A stretch of 64,000 nucleotides of DNA from Veillonella sp. (GTDB lineage: Bacteria; Bacillota; Negativicutes; Veillonellales; Veillonellaceae): contig NZ_JAGZMO010000005.1 in the NCBI RefSeq assembly GCF_018364065.1, forward strand, positions 1 to 64,000, written 5' to 3'. Within the stretch, counting starts at the first letter, position 1, and each line of letters opens with the position of its first letter. Below, one piece after another: positions 27,594-36,476 of this stretch. The notes below the pieces were generated by a model. The model had not been told where the DNA came from. It did not search any database and worked only from the letters and a program-made list of their open reading frames with translations. The position numbers were made by a program, and so were the translations under genes.

Positions 27594-29037
27594 GTTTCTT
27601 CCACCGTGCCCCTTGTGGAGAATCTTCGATAACAATACCGATATTGGCGAGTTCGTCGCGAATAGCATCGGCTAATTCCCAATGTTTCTGTTCACGACAT
27701 TTTTGACGCACATTAAGTACAACCTGCATCAACTGTTCGTAAGCTTCTGCATCGGCACCGGTAGCCTTACCTTCCCAGGATTGTTCTAAAATGCCCAAGA
27801 TATCAGTCATCATCTTGAAGATTTCTTTAACTTCTGCTAATGTTTCATGACAAACTTTGCCGTTGCAGTTCTGAACAGCCTGGTAGTAAATATTGATTTC
27901 TTTTGCCAAGCCGAACATTGGAGAACCTGCAAGAGCCGTGTTGAAGTCATCAGACATAGCTGCTTCAAATTCATCTCTGTAAGTACGTGCTTTTTCAAGT
28001 AATTCAGCCGCTTCCTTATCGCATTCGCCTTCTTCTTGCGCTTCCAAATACAATAAGTTTTCAATGGCTGTATTCATACGTTCTAACGATTTGTTAGCTT
28101 CTTCAAGGCGTTCATCGCTGAAGTCCAATGGACTGCGGTAATGAGTGCTGAGCAAGAAGTAACGCAATGCGTCAGGACTGTATTCTGCTAAAATGTCTTT
28201 AACCAAGAAGAAGTTATTAAGAGATTTACTCATTTTTTCCTGGTTAATGGTGATGAAACCGTTGTGCAACCAGTAGCGCACGAACGGATGATGTCCTGTA
28301 CAACCTTCGGACTGCGCAATTTCATTTTCATGGTGAGGGAAAATCAAGTCGCTGCCGCCGCCATGGAAATCGAATTCATCGCCTAAGTACTTAGTACTCA
28401 TAGCGGAGCATTCGATATGCCAGCCAGGACGACCGTTGCCCCAAGGGCTTTCCCAGAAAGGTTCACCCGGTTTAGCCGCTTTCCACAAAGCAAAGTCCAT
28501 AGGGTTTTTCTTGCGGTCGTTAACGTCTACACGAGCGCCTGCTTCCATATCGTCCAACGTACGGCCGGATAATTTGCCGTATTCAGGGAAGTTTTCTACG
28601 CTGTAATATACGTCGCCGTCAAGTTCATAAGCAAATCCTTTTTCCACCAATGCGGAAATCATGGCAATGATTTCTTCAATATGTTCGGAAACACGTGGAT
28701 AAAGATCTGCACGACGCACATGAAGTGCATCCATTACTTCAAAATAAGAATCAATGTAGCGGTTGGAAATAACATCCCATTTTACACCTTCACCATTGGA
28801 TGTGTTGATGATTTTGTCATCCACATCGGTAAAGTTCTGCACATATGTTACTTTATAACCTACATGAGTCAAATAGCGACGAATTACGTCCCATGTTACA
28901 AACGGACGGGCGTTGCCGATATGAGGATGGTTATATGGTGTAACACCACAAACGTAAATCTTCGCTTCACCCTCCTTAACCGGCTTAAACACTTCTTTCT
29001 CTCTCGTCATAGTATTGAATACTTTAATTTCTCTCAT
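27583..29037 (-). CDS. cysS: Cysteinyl-tRNA synthetase
   Basis: A class I synthetase of 484 residues. It shows zinc ligands starting at YVCGVTPY, the HIGH-type motif PHIGNARP, WHIECSAMS and HHENEIAQSE zinc-binding region, and KMSKS in EKMSKSLNNFF. I took the ATG at 29037 (MREIKVFNT). A GTG two codons earlier has better spacing to GAGG and is a possible alternative. Expression is controlled by the T-box leader directly upstream, which senses uncharged tRNA-Cys. It heads the cysS-mrnC-rlmB group. Confidence 0.97.
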   Translation of the reverse strand: MREIKVFNTMTREKEVFKPVKEGEAKIYVCGVTPYNHPHIGNARPFVTWDVIRRYLTHVGYKVTYVQNFTDVDDKIINTSNGEGVKWDVISNRYIDSYFEVMDALHVRRADLYPRVSEHIEEIIAMISALVEKGFAYELDGDVYYSVENFPEYGKLSGRTLDDMEAGARVDVNDRKKNPMDFALWKAAKPGEPFWESPWGNGRPGWHIECSAMSTKYLGDEFDFHGGGSDLIFPHHENEIAQSEGCTGHHPFVRYWLHNGFITINQEKMSKSLNNFFLVKDILAEYSPDALRYFLLSTHYRSPLDFSDERLEEANKSLERMNTAIENLLYLEAQEEGECDKEAAELLEKARTYRDEFEAAMSDDFNTALAGSPMFGLAKEINIYYQAVQNCNGKVCHETLAEVKEIFKMMTDILGILEQSWEGKATGADAEAYEQLMQVVLNVRQKCREQKHWELADAIRDELANIGIVIEDSPQGARWKKREV

Positions 29038-29045
29038 CGTCACCG

Positions 29046-29315
29046 ATGCCTCACTTCCATTAAAATAATAAAGGACCACCATCTCATTACAGAGACGGTG
29101 GCCCGCGGTTCCACTCTGTTAGATTTTACCCCTCTTAGACGCTTAACGGGCGCTACCGGACAAGCCTACTTAGGTTCAGCCCGTCAACTCCTGAAGGCAT
29201 TTCCTCTGTCTATACTTGAACTCTCACACTATATAGTTCTCGCTGTAAAGTTAGTCACAAAGTACTTTTTTCAATCATCGTCTTTTGTAAAACAATTTTT
29301 TTCTATATATAGTAA
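29046..29315 (-). promoter_or_regulatory. T-box riboswitch (cysteine) controlling cysS
   Basis: The minus-strand leader contains the T-box core AGAGTGGAACCGCGGG at 29102-29117. A terminator hairpin follows at 29062-29103 (GGCCACCGTCTC stem and a T-rich tail), and the same T-box bases can pair to form the antiterminator. Upstream lie a stem I region and a stem III (ACGGGC...GCCCGT). In the stem I 3' side the sequence GGAAATGCC offers a TGC cysteine specifier codon at 29197-29199, fitting cysS. Uncharged tRNA-Cys would promote read-through. Confidence 0.93.
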
Positions 29316-29344
29316 ATAGTATCACAAAAAATTGTTAAAGTCAA
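29316..29344 (-). promoter_or_regulatory. Promoter of the cysS T-box leader
   Basis: On the minus strand TTGACT and TACTAT are spaced 17 bases apart, immediately before the T-box leader. Confidence 0.75.
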
Positions 29345-29403
29345 ACGACAGGCCCTGGAATCAAGGTAACGAATTGTTTATGCGCTGTGGAATCATACAG
29401 CCA

Positions 29404-30636
29404 TTATTTAGCTGTTTTGTGTGCTTCCGTGCAAATACCGATGATGGTCTGTACAGCCAAGTTCATGTGTTCCACACAGGCAAATTCATGAGGGCCGTGT
29501 AAGTTTTCCACGCCGGTGAAAATGTTTGGTGTTGGAATACCCATGAAGGAAATCTTGGAACCATCTGTACCGCCGCGAATCGCCTGTACGATTGGTTCTA
29601 CGCCGGCATTCTTCATAGCTGCCGATGCGAGTTCTACACATTCCATATGGTCTTTAATCACTTCATACATATTGTAGTAACGGTCTTTGATAGTCAATTT
29701 AACAACTTCACGGCCGTAACGTTCGTTAAGAACTTTGGCAGCCAATTCGAAGTACTGTTTTTTGCCTTCGAACTGAGCGCGGTCATGGTCGCGGATTAAG
29801 TAGTTCAATACGCCGCTTTCCACACCGGTTTGCATATCATAGAGCATGATAAAGCCTTCATGATCTTCTGTAAGTTCAGGCACGGCGCATTGTGGTAACA
29901 TGCGATCAAATTCCATAGCCAATTTATTACAGTTAATCATGATATTTTTAGCGGAGCCCGGATGAACGGATACGCCTTTTAATTCAACCGTTGCACCGGC
30001 CGCATTAAATGTTTCGTATTCCAATTCGCCAAGACGAGTGCCATCCACTGTGTAAGCGTAAGCTACAGGGAAATCTTTAACGTCGAACAAGTTAGCGCCT
30101 ACGCCGATTTCTTCGTCAGGACCGAAGGCACACATAATCAAGCCATGTTTTACTTCCGGATGTTCCACGAAGTAGCGAAGCGCTTCCATGATTTCAACGA
30201 TACCGGCTTTGTCGTCGCCGCCGAGTAATGTCAAACCGTTAGTTACGATTAAGGTCTGCCCTACATAGTTCTTCAAGTTAGGGAAATTTTGAACCGTAGA
30301 TACTAATTTAGGTTCTTCATTGAGCACAATGTCTGTGCCGTCGTAGTTTTCAATAATGCGCGGTGTAATATTTTCCGCATTGTAATCTGCAGTATCCATG
30401 TGAGCGATAAAGCCGATACCGGGCACGTTTGCATCTGTATTAGCAGGTAATGCGCCAATGACGAAGCCGTTGGATTCGTTAATTTTAACGTCCTTTAAGC
30501 CTAAGTCTTTCAAATCCTGTGCCAAGACTTTCGCGAATTCAACCTGACTTTGCGTACTTGGTACAGTCTTCGATTCTTCATTCGAGCGCGTGTTGGTTTT
30601 TACATAACGTAAAAAGCGTTCCACCATTGTTTCCAT
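29404..30636 (-). CDS. pepT: Peptidase T (tripeptide aminopeptidase)
   Basis: A cytoplasmic zinc tripeptidase of 410 residues in the M20 family. Metal and catalytic motifs are visible: FIAHMDTADY, LLGGDDKAGIVE, GPDEEIGVGANLF, VDGTRLGELEYE and the C-terminal HGPHEFACVEHMN. Length is typical of PepT. It stands alone between gltX and the cysS leader. Confidence 0.95.
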   Translation of the reverse strand: METMVERFLRYVKTNTRSNEESKTVPSTQSQVEFAKVLAQDLKDLGLKDVKINESNGFVIGALPANTDANVPGIGFIAHMDTADYNAENITPRIIENYDGTDIVLNEEPKLVSTVQNFPNLKNYVGQTLIVTNGLTLLGGDDKAGIVEIMEALRYFVEHPEVKHGLIMCAFGPDEEIGVGANLFDVKDFPVAYAYTVDGTRLGELEYETFNAAGATVELKGVSVHPGSAKNIMINCNKLAMEFDRMLPQCAVPELTEDHEGFIMLYDMQTGVESGVLNYLIRDHDRAQFEGKKQYFELAAKVLNERYGREVVKLTIKDRYYNMYEVIKDHMECVELASAAMKNAGVEPIVQAIRGGTDGSKISFMGIPTPNIFTGVENLHGPHEFACVEHMNLAVQTIIGICTEAHKTAK

Positions 30637-30739
30637 ACTAATCCCTCCATAACGAAAGAAACACTGTCAGCACGTACTATTTCATGCTGATTGAAAAATC
30701 CCCGATTCGATTAACTGCTCTCTTCATTTTCTAAGGATA

Positions 30740-30780
30740 TAAAAATATAGACCGGCTCCCTTATTCAGTTAGCCGATCTA
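30740..30780 (-). terminator. gltX terminator
   Basis: A 10-bp stem (TAGATCGGCT with AGCCGGTCTA on the minus strand, one G-U pair) followed by TATTTTTAT, 13 bases past gltX. Confidence 0.85.
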
Positions 30781-30792
30781 TAATCCTTATCG

Positions 30793-32262
30793 TTACCCTA
30801 GCGTAGCGATTGTTTCATCAAGACGTTGTAATGTCTTTTCTTTACCGAATAAGGTAATGATGTAGTTAAGGTCCGGACCATGCATTTGGCCGGTTGTAGC
30901 AATGCGAATCGGCATGAATACGAATTTGCCTTTCAGCTTCGTACTCTTCATAATGCCTTTGATAGTCGCTTTTACTACTTCAGGAGAAATTTCATCCAGT
31001 GCCGCCACAGCATCACGGAATTCTTTAAGTACTACCGGACAGGATTCTTCCGCCAATACTGCATCGATTTCCGCCTTTTCTTCGTCAGTAGGCACTTCTT
31101 TATCTTCGAAAATCAACTTCGCTTCGTCTTTAATCTGAGCGCCAAAGCTGATGTGATCTTTCAAGCATACGCAGAGCATGATGAGTTTTGCTTTTTCCGC
31201 TTCATCAGGTGTTTCGCTCGCATAGCCGGCTGCCTGTAAATGAGGGAGGCAAAGTTCATATAACTCTTCATCGCTCAAGTTCTTCATATAGTTGAAGTTG
31301 ATCCAGTTCAATTTATCAATATCAAATACGGCCGGATTTTTAGCAACGCGGTCCATAGAGAAATTCTGAATCAATTCTTCTTGAGTAAACAATTCCTGTT
31401 CGCCATCCGGAGCCCAGCCGAGTAATGCGAGGAAGTTGTTGATAGCTTCTGGCAAGTACCCTAATTGACGGTATTGGTCAACCGAAGTGGCACCATGGCG
31501 TTTACTCATTTTCTTGTAGTCTTTGCCCAAGATAAGGGAAATGTGACCGAATACAGGTACTTCCCAGCCCAATGCATTGTAAATAGCAATCTGGCGTGGT
31601 GTGTTGGATAAATGTTCTTCCGCACGAATTACATGGGTCACTTCCATAGTATGGTCATCAATAACCACCGCATAGTTATATACAGGAATTCCGTCGGATT
31701 TTACAATTACGAAGTCACCTACACCGTTGGAGTCAAAGGATACATGACCGCGTACCATGTCGTCGAAAGCGAAGGTTTCATTGAGCGGTACACGAAGACG
31801 TACAGTCGGTTTGCGACCTTCCGCTTTGTAAGCTTCAATTTGTTCTTCTGTCAAATGACGGCAATGGCCATTGTATTTTGGAGTTTCACCTTTTTCAAGC
31901 TGTTTCTGACGTTCCGCTTCCAATTCTTCTTCGGAGCAGTAGCAATAGTATGCTTTATCTTCCGCCAATAAAGGATTGGTAATCTCTTTATATATATCGA
32001 GACGTTCGGTCTGACGGTATGGGCCGTTTTCACCGCCTACATCAATACCTTCATCCCAGTTCATACCGAGCCATTTGAGAGCGGCTTTAATGTTTTCTTC
32101 GCTCTCTCTGGTGGAACGTGCAAGGTCGGTATCTTCAATACGAAGTAAGAATGTGCCGCCTTCTTTGCGCGCTAACAACCAGTTGAACAATGCGGAGCGT
32201 GCCCCGCCGATATGAAAGGGTCCTGTTGGACTTGGAGCAAATCTGACTTTCATCTTTGACAT
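30793..32262 (-). CDS. gltX: Glutamyl-tRNA synthetase
   Basis: A class I synthetase of 489 residues with PSPTGPFHIGGARSALFNW (HIGH motif), a four-residue zinc-type region (YCYCSEEELE), DDHTMEVTHVIRAEEHLSNTP and KKMSKRHGA (KMSKS motif). Because gatCAB is present, it may be the non-discriminating form that also charges tRNA-Gln; this is inference. The start MSKMKVRF could also be the second ATG. It lies 18 bp downstream of ispDF. Confidence 0.97.
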   Translation of the reverse strand: MSKMKVRFAPSPTGPFHIGGARSALFNWLLARKEGGTFLLRIEDTDLARSTRESEENIKAALKWLGMNWDEGIDVGGENGPYRQTERLDIYKEITNPLLAEDKAYYCYCSEEELEAERQKQLEKGETPKYNGHCRHLTEEQIEAYKAEGRKPTVRLRVPLNETFAFDDMVRGHVSFDSNGVGDFVIVKSDGIPVYNYAVVIDDHTMEVTHVIRAEEHLSNTPRQIAIYNALGWEVPVFGHISLILGKDYKKMSKRHGATSVDQYRQLGYLPEAINNFLALLGWAPDGEQELFTQEELIQNFSMDRVAKNPAVFDIDKLNWINFNYMKNLSDEELYELCLPHLQAAGYASETPDEAEKAKLIMLCVCLKDHISFGAQIKDEAKLIFEDKEVPTDEEKAEIDAVLAEESCPVVLKEFRDAVAALDEISPEVVKATIKGIMKSTKLKGKFVFMPIRIATTGQMHGPDLNYIITLFGKEKTLQRLDETIATLG

Positions 32263-32280
32263 AATAAAAAAATCCTTTCT

Positions 32281-33459
32281 CTATAGCTTGCAGATGGTAA
32301 CTACTGCTTGCGCAGCCAGTCCTTCCTTGCGCCCGAAAGCACCAAGTTTTTCATGTGTAGTTGCTTTTACACTGATAAAATCTTCGGTAATTCCGAGGGC
32401 TCGACTGATATTCTGCTTCATAGCCTCTACGTGAGGTTTCAGTTTTGGTGCTTCTGCAATCACCATAATATCTACATTATACGCCTTAAATCCTTTTTGT
32501 TGTAGTAGTTTCACTACATGTTCCAGTAAATCCATGCTGGACGCCCCTTTATAGGCATCATCTTCCGGCGGGAACCAGTAGCCGATATCCGGCATGCCGG
32601 CCGCACCGAGCAGCGCATCCATGAGCGCATGGAGTAATACATCCGCATCACTGTGCCCATCCGGGCCAATGGAGCTTTCAATCTGTACGCCCCCTAAAAT
32701 GCAGGGACGACCTTCTTTGAATCGGTGTACATCATACCCAAAGCCTACGCGCATCATCGGTTCCACCACTCCTAAATAATGTTTCGCCTTAATAATATCT
32801 TCCGGCGTAGTTAATTTACTGTTTTTATAATCACCTTGTACAATCTTGACCGGACGACCCCAGTGTTCCACCAAGGATGTGTCATCTGTTCCCAGAAAAC
32901 CGGTCTTCTCCGCATAGGCCTGCGCAGCCTCCAGGATTTCGCGACGGAAACCTTGCGGAGTCTGTACCGTGTACATCGTCTCTCGCGGCGGCGTAGATTC
33001 CACCATGAGATCCGCATCCACTGTTTTAATGGTGTCAATGGCCGGTACGGCAGCCACGGCGGCACCGTGAACAGATGCCGCCTCAGCCACAGCCGTAAAC
33101 AAAGGACCTCGCGCCATAGGGCGGGCTCCGTCATGAACGAGGACGATTTGTGCCTCTTCACTTAAAGCCAGCACACCTTGACGTACAGAGTCCTGACGCT
33201 CTTTACCGCCATTTACAAAGTGTATTTTCACCGACTGCAGGGCCGGCAACTTTGCCTGCACCGCCTCTACCTGAGACTGAACAAGCGCTTCTTCGCCGCG
33301 CGCCGTAACGATTACGATTTCAGTAATCTGAGGCGCTTCGGCCATATGAACTAAATTCCATTGCAGCACGGAGTATTGTCCCAGCTGGAGGAATACTTTA
33401 TTCGTATCGCATTGCATGCGTTTGCCTGCACCGGCAGCCAATAAAATACAACTTATCAT
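32281..33459 (-). CDS. ispDF: Bifunctional IspD/IspF isoprenoid enzyme
   Basis: One 392-residue chain joins two steps of the MEP isoprenoid pathway. Residues 1-230 are 2-C-methyl-D-erythritol 4-phosphate cytidylyltransferase (LLAAGAGKRM, VLVHDGARPM, TVQTPQGF, GTDDTSLVE, NSKLTTPEDI). Residues ~235-392 are 2-C-methyl-D-erythritol 2,4-cyclodiphosphate synthase (GFGYDVHRF, DGHSDADVLLHALMDALLGA, ATTHEKLGAFGRKEG). Both active sites look complete. The fusion skips the intervening IspE step, as in the fused enzymes of alpha- and epsilonproteobacteria. It overlaps the PIN/TRAM gene by 4 bp. Confidence 0.96.
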   Translation of the reverse strand: MISCILLAAGAGKRMQCDTNKVFLQLGQYSVLQWNLVHMAEAPQITEIVIVTARGEEALVQSQVEAVQAKLPALQSVKIHFVNGGKERQDSVRQGVLALSEEAQIVLVHDGARPMARGPLFTAVAEAASVHGAAVAAVPAIDTIKTVDADLMVESTPPRETMYTVQTPQGFRREILEAAQAYAEKTGFLGTDDTSLVEHWGRPVKIVQGDYKNSKLTTPEDIIKAKHYLGVVEPMMRVGFGYDVHRFKEGRPCILGGVQIESSIGPDGHSDADVLLHALMDALLGAAGMPDIGYWFPPEDDAYKGASSMDLLEHVVKLLQQKGFKAYNVDIMVIAEAPKLKPHVEAMKQNISRALGITEDFISVKATTHEKLGAFGRKEGLAAQAVVTICKL

Positions 33460-34604
33460 TCTTTATTTCCTTTCGCACGGGCGAAAATCATACGTCCCGC
33501 ACTGGTTTGAAGTACGGAAGTAACCATAACGTCAATGGAAGTATCCACGTATTCTGCGCCATTTTCAATAACGATCATAGTACCGTCATCTAAGTACGCC
33601 ACGCCTTGCTTGTCTTCTTTACCTTCCTTGATAACCTGAACGCGAATCCATTCGCCCGGAATCATAGCCGGTTTCAACGTATTGGCCAACTCGTTAAGGT
33701 TCAATACGGAAATGCCCTGTAAGCTTGCCACTTTATTTAAGTTAAAGTCATTGGTAATAATCTTCCAGTGTTTTTCCATTGCCAAACGCATTAACTTGGA
33801 ATCCACTTCCGAAATGTCATCATAGTCGTCGGCAATTACTTTAATAGGAATGTCTTCCTTCTGCTGCATATTCTGTAAAATATCCAGGCCGCGACGACCG
33901 CGGTTACGCTTCAACACGTCGGAGGAGTCGGAAATAAACTGCAACTCTTCCAATACGAACAAAGGCACTACAAGCGGTCCTTCCAAGAAGCCGGTAGTGC
34001 AAAGTTCTGCAATACGACCGTCAATAATAACCGATGTGTCCAATAATTTGGCCACAGAAATAGATTCAAATTCGGAAATAGCCGGCTGTACCGCTTTTGC
34101 AGGCGCCGCCTCTTTCTTCTTATCTCGGTTCAACATGCGGTTCTGAAGCCAGTTGTTATATAGCTCAGGGCCCTTGTTAGACGCCAGGCGCATGCCGATA
34201 TAGCCGAAGATAGCACTCAAAATAATAGGGATATACGATCCGATAATAGGTACTTGATGAAATGCCAAGCCAATTAAGTTTGCTATTATGAGTCCAAAGA
34301 GTAATCCGGCTGTGCCGGCCATTAAGTCTTGGCTAGGAATATGAGATAAAAGTCGCTCTAAATTTTTTGCCAAACGAAGACCTTGATTGATGATAGGCAT
34401 AGAAATAATATACCCGATAATAGCGCCTAATAAACCACCTAACGTAAGCGCTAACACTTTCATAACGGACACTCCGAAGAAGCCCATCGTCCAGAATTTC
34501 ACATCAATAATAGGTTCCCAAACAGGCATAAAGTTATCAGTCAACACGTATCCCATAATACCGACCAATAAGGCTATGACATAACGTAATATTTTGTAAA
34601 TCAT
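33456..34604 (-). CDS. PIN/TRAM-domain membrane protein, YacL family
   Basis: The 382-residue protein has four membrane segments in its first ~150 residues. A PIN nuclease-like domain follows (LLDTSVIIDGRIAELC, VPLFVLEELQFISDSSD, RGRRGLDIL, IITNDFNLNKVA) with its acidic residues kept, and a C-terminal TRAM domain (RVQVIKEGKEDKQGVAYLDDG in part). It is the YacL-type protein found between radA and ispD in Firmicutes; its target RNA or DNA is unknown. The ATG at 34604 has GGGGGTG upstream. Stop overlaps ispDF as ATGA. Confidence 0.92.
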   Translation of the reverse strand: MIYKILRYVIALLVGIMGYVLTDNFMPVWEPIIDVKFWTMGFFGVSVMKVLALTLGGLLGAIIGYIISMPIINQGLRLAKNLERLLSHIPSQDLMAGTAGLLFGLIIANLIGLAFHQVPIIGSYIPIILSAIFGYIGMRLASNKGPELYNNWLQNRMLNRDKKKEAAPAKAVQPAISEFESISVAKLLDTSVIIDGRIAELCTTGFLEGPLVVPLFVLEELQFISDSSDVLKRNRGRRGLDILQNMQQKEDIPIKVIADDYDDISEVDSKLMRLAMEKHWKIITNDFNLNKVASLQGISVLNLNELANTLKPAMIPGEWIRVQVIKEGKEDKQGVAYLDDGTMIVIENGAEYVDTSIDVMVTSVLQTSAGRMIFARAKGNKE

Positions 34605-34703
34605 TCGATTCACCCCCTTTCCCATATGTCTCTATATATTGTACATCAAAATTATAAATAATTCATAAAATTTTTCATATTTTTTTGCACTGTTTATCAA
34701 TGC

Positions 34704-36077
34704 TCAGAAAATGATACGCATCGCTTCTTCCACACCTGTAACGCCGTGAACAGTAATGTCCGAACGGTCGATTTTAAGCTGTTTTGTGTTTCCTTTCGGC
34801 ACAATGAACTTGGTGAAACCCATCTTGGCCGCTTCCATGATTCGCTGCTCAATACGAGGTATGCTGCGAATGTTCCCTGTGAGCCCGATTTCACCAAGGA
34901 TAACCATATCGGACGGTACCGGTTGATTCTTCAGAGTGGACACGATGGCCGCCGCCACTGATAAGTCACAGGCCGGTTCATTCACCTTTAACCCGCCAAT
35001 AACATTGATGTACACGTCCTTGTTGCCCAAGTTGAAATTACAGCGTTTTTCCAGTACGGCCAGCAGCACGATAAGGCGGTTCAAGTCATACCCGATAGAT
35101 GTACGGCGCGGCATACCGAAAGCGGTAGTGGCCACTAAGCTTTGTACTTCTACAAGGATTGGCCGAATTCCTTCCAAATATGCCATAACAGCAGAACCAA
35201 TTTCATCTTCCGTGCGCTCCGCCAACAAGGTAGCCGACGGATTGAGCAGTTCTACAAGCCCTTCCTCTTCCATGACGAACAGACCGGTTTCCGAAGTGGA
35301 CCCGAAACGATTCTTGATGCCTCGCAAAATACGGAACTGGTAGGAGCGCTCTCCTTCAAAATAGAGCACCACGTCCACCATATGCTCCAACATACGAGGG
35401 CCTGCAATATTACCGTCCTTCGTTACATGACCGATAATAATTACCGGCACATTCTGTTCCTTCGCAAAACGCAATAGACGCGCTGTACACTCACGCACCT
35501 GCCCTACACTGCCCGGAGCGGAATCAAGCTGATCCGTGAACATGGTTTGGATGGAGTCGATGACTAACAAAACCGGTTTGTTCTTAGTCGCTTCCTGCAA
35601 TATAGAATCCAGGTTCGTATCTGCCATAACCGACAGATTTTTACCCTTAATCGCCAAACGTTCCGCACGTAGCTTCAACTGCATCTGAGACTCTTCGCCG
35701 GATGCATACAGTACATACCCTTGGCGTTCCGCCACGACCCCAGACACTTGCAGCAATAACGTAGATTTGCCGATGCCCGGATCACCGCCTAAAAGCATCA
35801 ATGCGCCCGGTACAATGCCGCCACCCAACACGCGGTCAATTTCACCGAATGTGGTGGAAATGCGCGGCGCATCTTCCGTTTTTATATCGGCCAGTGCCAC
35901 CGGTTTAGTTGCTTTCCGATCAACCGGTGCGTAGGCGGCCGTGCCCTTTGTATTGGTTTCACGCACCACTTCTTCTACCATCGTATTCCACTGTCCGCAT
36001 TGAGGACATTTGCCGAGCCAGCGTGGCGATTCGGCGCCGCAATTATTGCAGAAATACATGGTCTTAACTTTTGCCAT
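34704..36077 (-). CDS. radA: DNA repair protein RadA
   Basis: RadA is a RecA-related helicase that extends recombination intermediates. The 457-residue protein has an N-terminal C4 zinc finger (CNNCGAESPRWLGKCPQC), Walker A GGDPGIGKST, Walker B LVIDSIQ, the RadA-specific KNRFGST motif and a C-terminal Lon-protease-like domain (DLSVAAAIVSTLKNQPV). It belongs to the clpC-radA-yacL-ispD neighbourhood. Confidence 0.96.
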   Translation of the reverse strand: MAKVKTMYFCNNCGAESPRWLGKCPQCGQWNTMVEEVVRETNTKGTAAYAPVDRKATKPVALADIKTEDAPRISTTFGEIDRVLGGGIVPGALMLLGGDPGIGKSTLLLQVSGVVAERQGYVLYASGEESQMQLKLRAERLAIKGKNLSVMADTNLDSILQEATKNKPVLLVIDSIQTMFTDQLDSAPGSVGQVRECTARLLRFAKEQNVPVIIIGHVTKDGNIAGPRMLEHMVDVVLYFEGERSYQFRILRGIKNRFGSTSETGLFVMEEEGLVELLNPSATLLAERTEDEIGSAVMAYLEGIRPILVEVQSLVATTAFGMPRRTSIGYDLNRLIVLLAVLEKRCNFNLGNKDVYINVIGGLKVNEPACDLSVAAAIVSTLKNQPVPSDMVILGEIGLTGNIRSIPRIEQRIMEAAKMGFTKFIVPKGNTKQLKIDRSDITVHGVTGVEEAMRIIF

Positions 36078-36282
36078 TGTTTCCCCTCTATTGACTTCTT
36101 ACATTGCAATAGCACATAGTAGCTTCTGCCTACTATATGTTTCAACAACACGTATAACCATTGCACACTATAGTATATATACATTTTATATACATGTATT
36201 CCGTTAAGTCGTTAACTATAATCATATCACAAAAAGGCCGTTCAGGTTAAGAGATTTATTACTTTTCCATGACTTTTTTAAT
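36078..36282. other. Intergenic region before radA
   Basis: About 200 bases, A/T-rich, presumably holding the radA promoter on the minus strand. I see no gene and no clear consensus element. Confidence 0.4.
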
Positions 36283-36360
36283 ATAAATAAAAAGTCACGG
36301 ACTCTCTACATTCCACGGAGGATTAAATTTTATATGGAATGAACGAAAATCCGTGACTTA
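36283..36360 (-). terminator. Long compound terminator after clpC
   Basis: An outer 10-bp stem (36292-36301 with 36350-36359) encloses a second 7-bp stem (CATTCCA/TGGAATG). On the minus strand it ends in GACTTTTTATTT. The size suggests it may be more than a simple terminator. Confidence 0.8.
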
Positions 36361-36476
36361 GTGCAATATTTATATAAACAGATTACATAATTTGGACAAT
36401 TTGTAACAAACAATTAATTTACATTAATAGAAATTTAACTGACGTTAATAGAAGTTTAACTACATTAACAATATTC

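Noticed and set aside
29101..29319. Part of a long plus-strand frame across the T-box leader
   Set aside because: The stretch is explained by the T-box RNA on the other strand and lacks a ribosome site.
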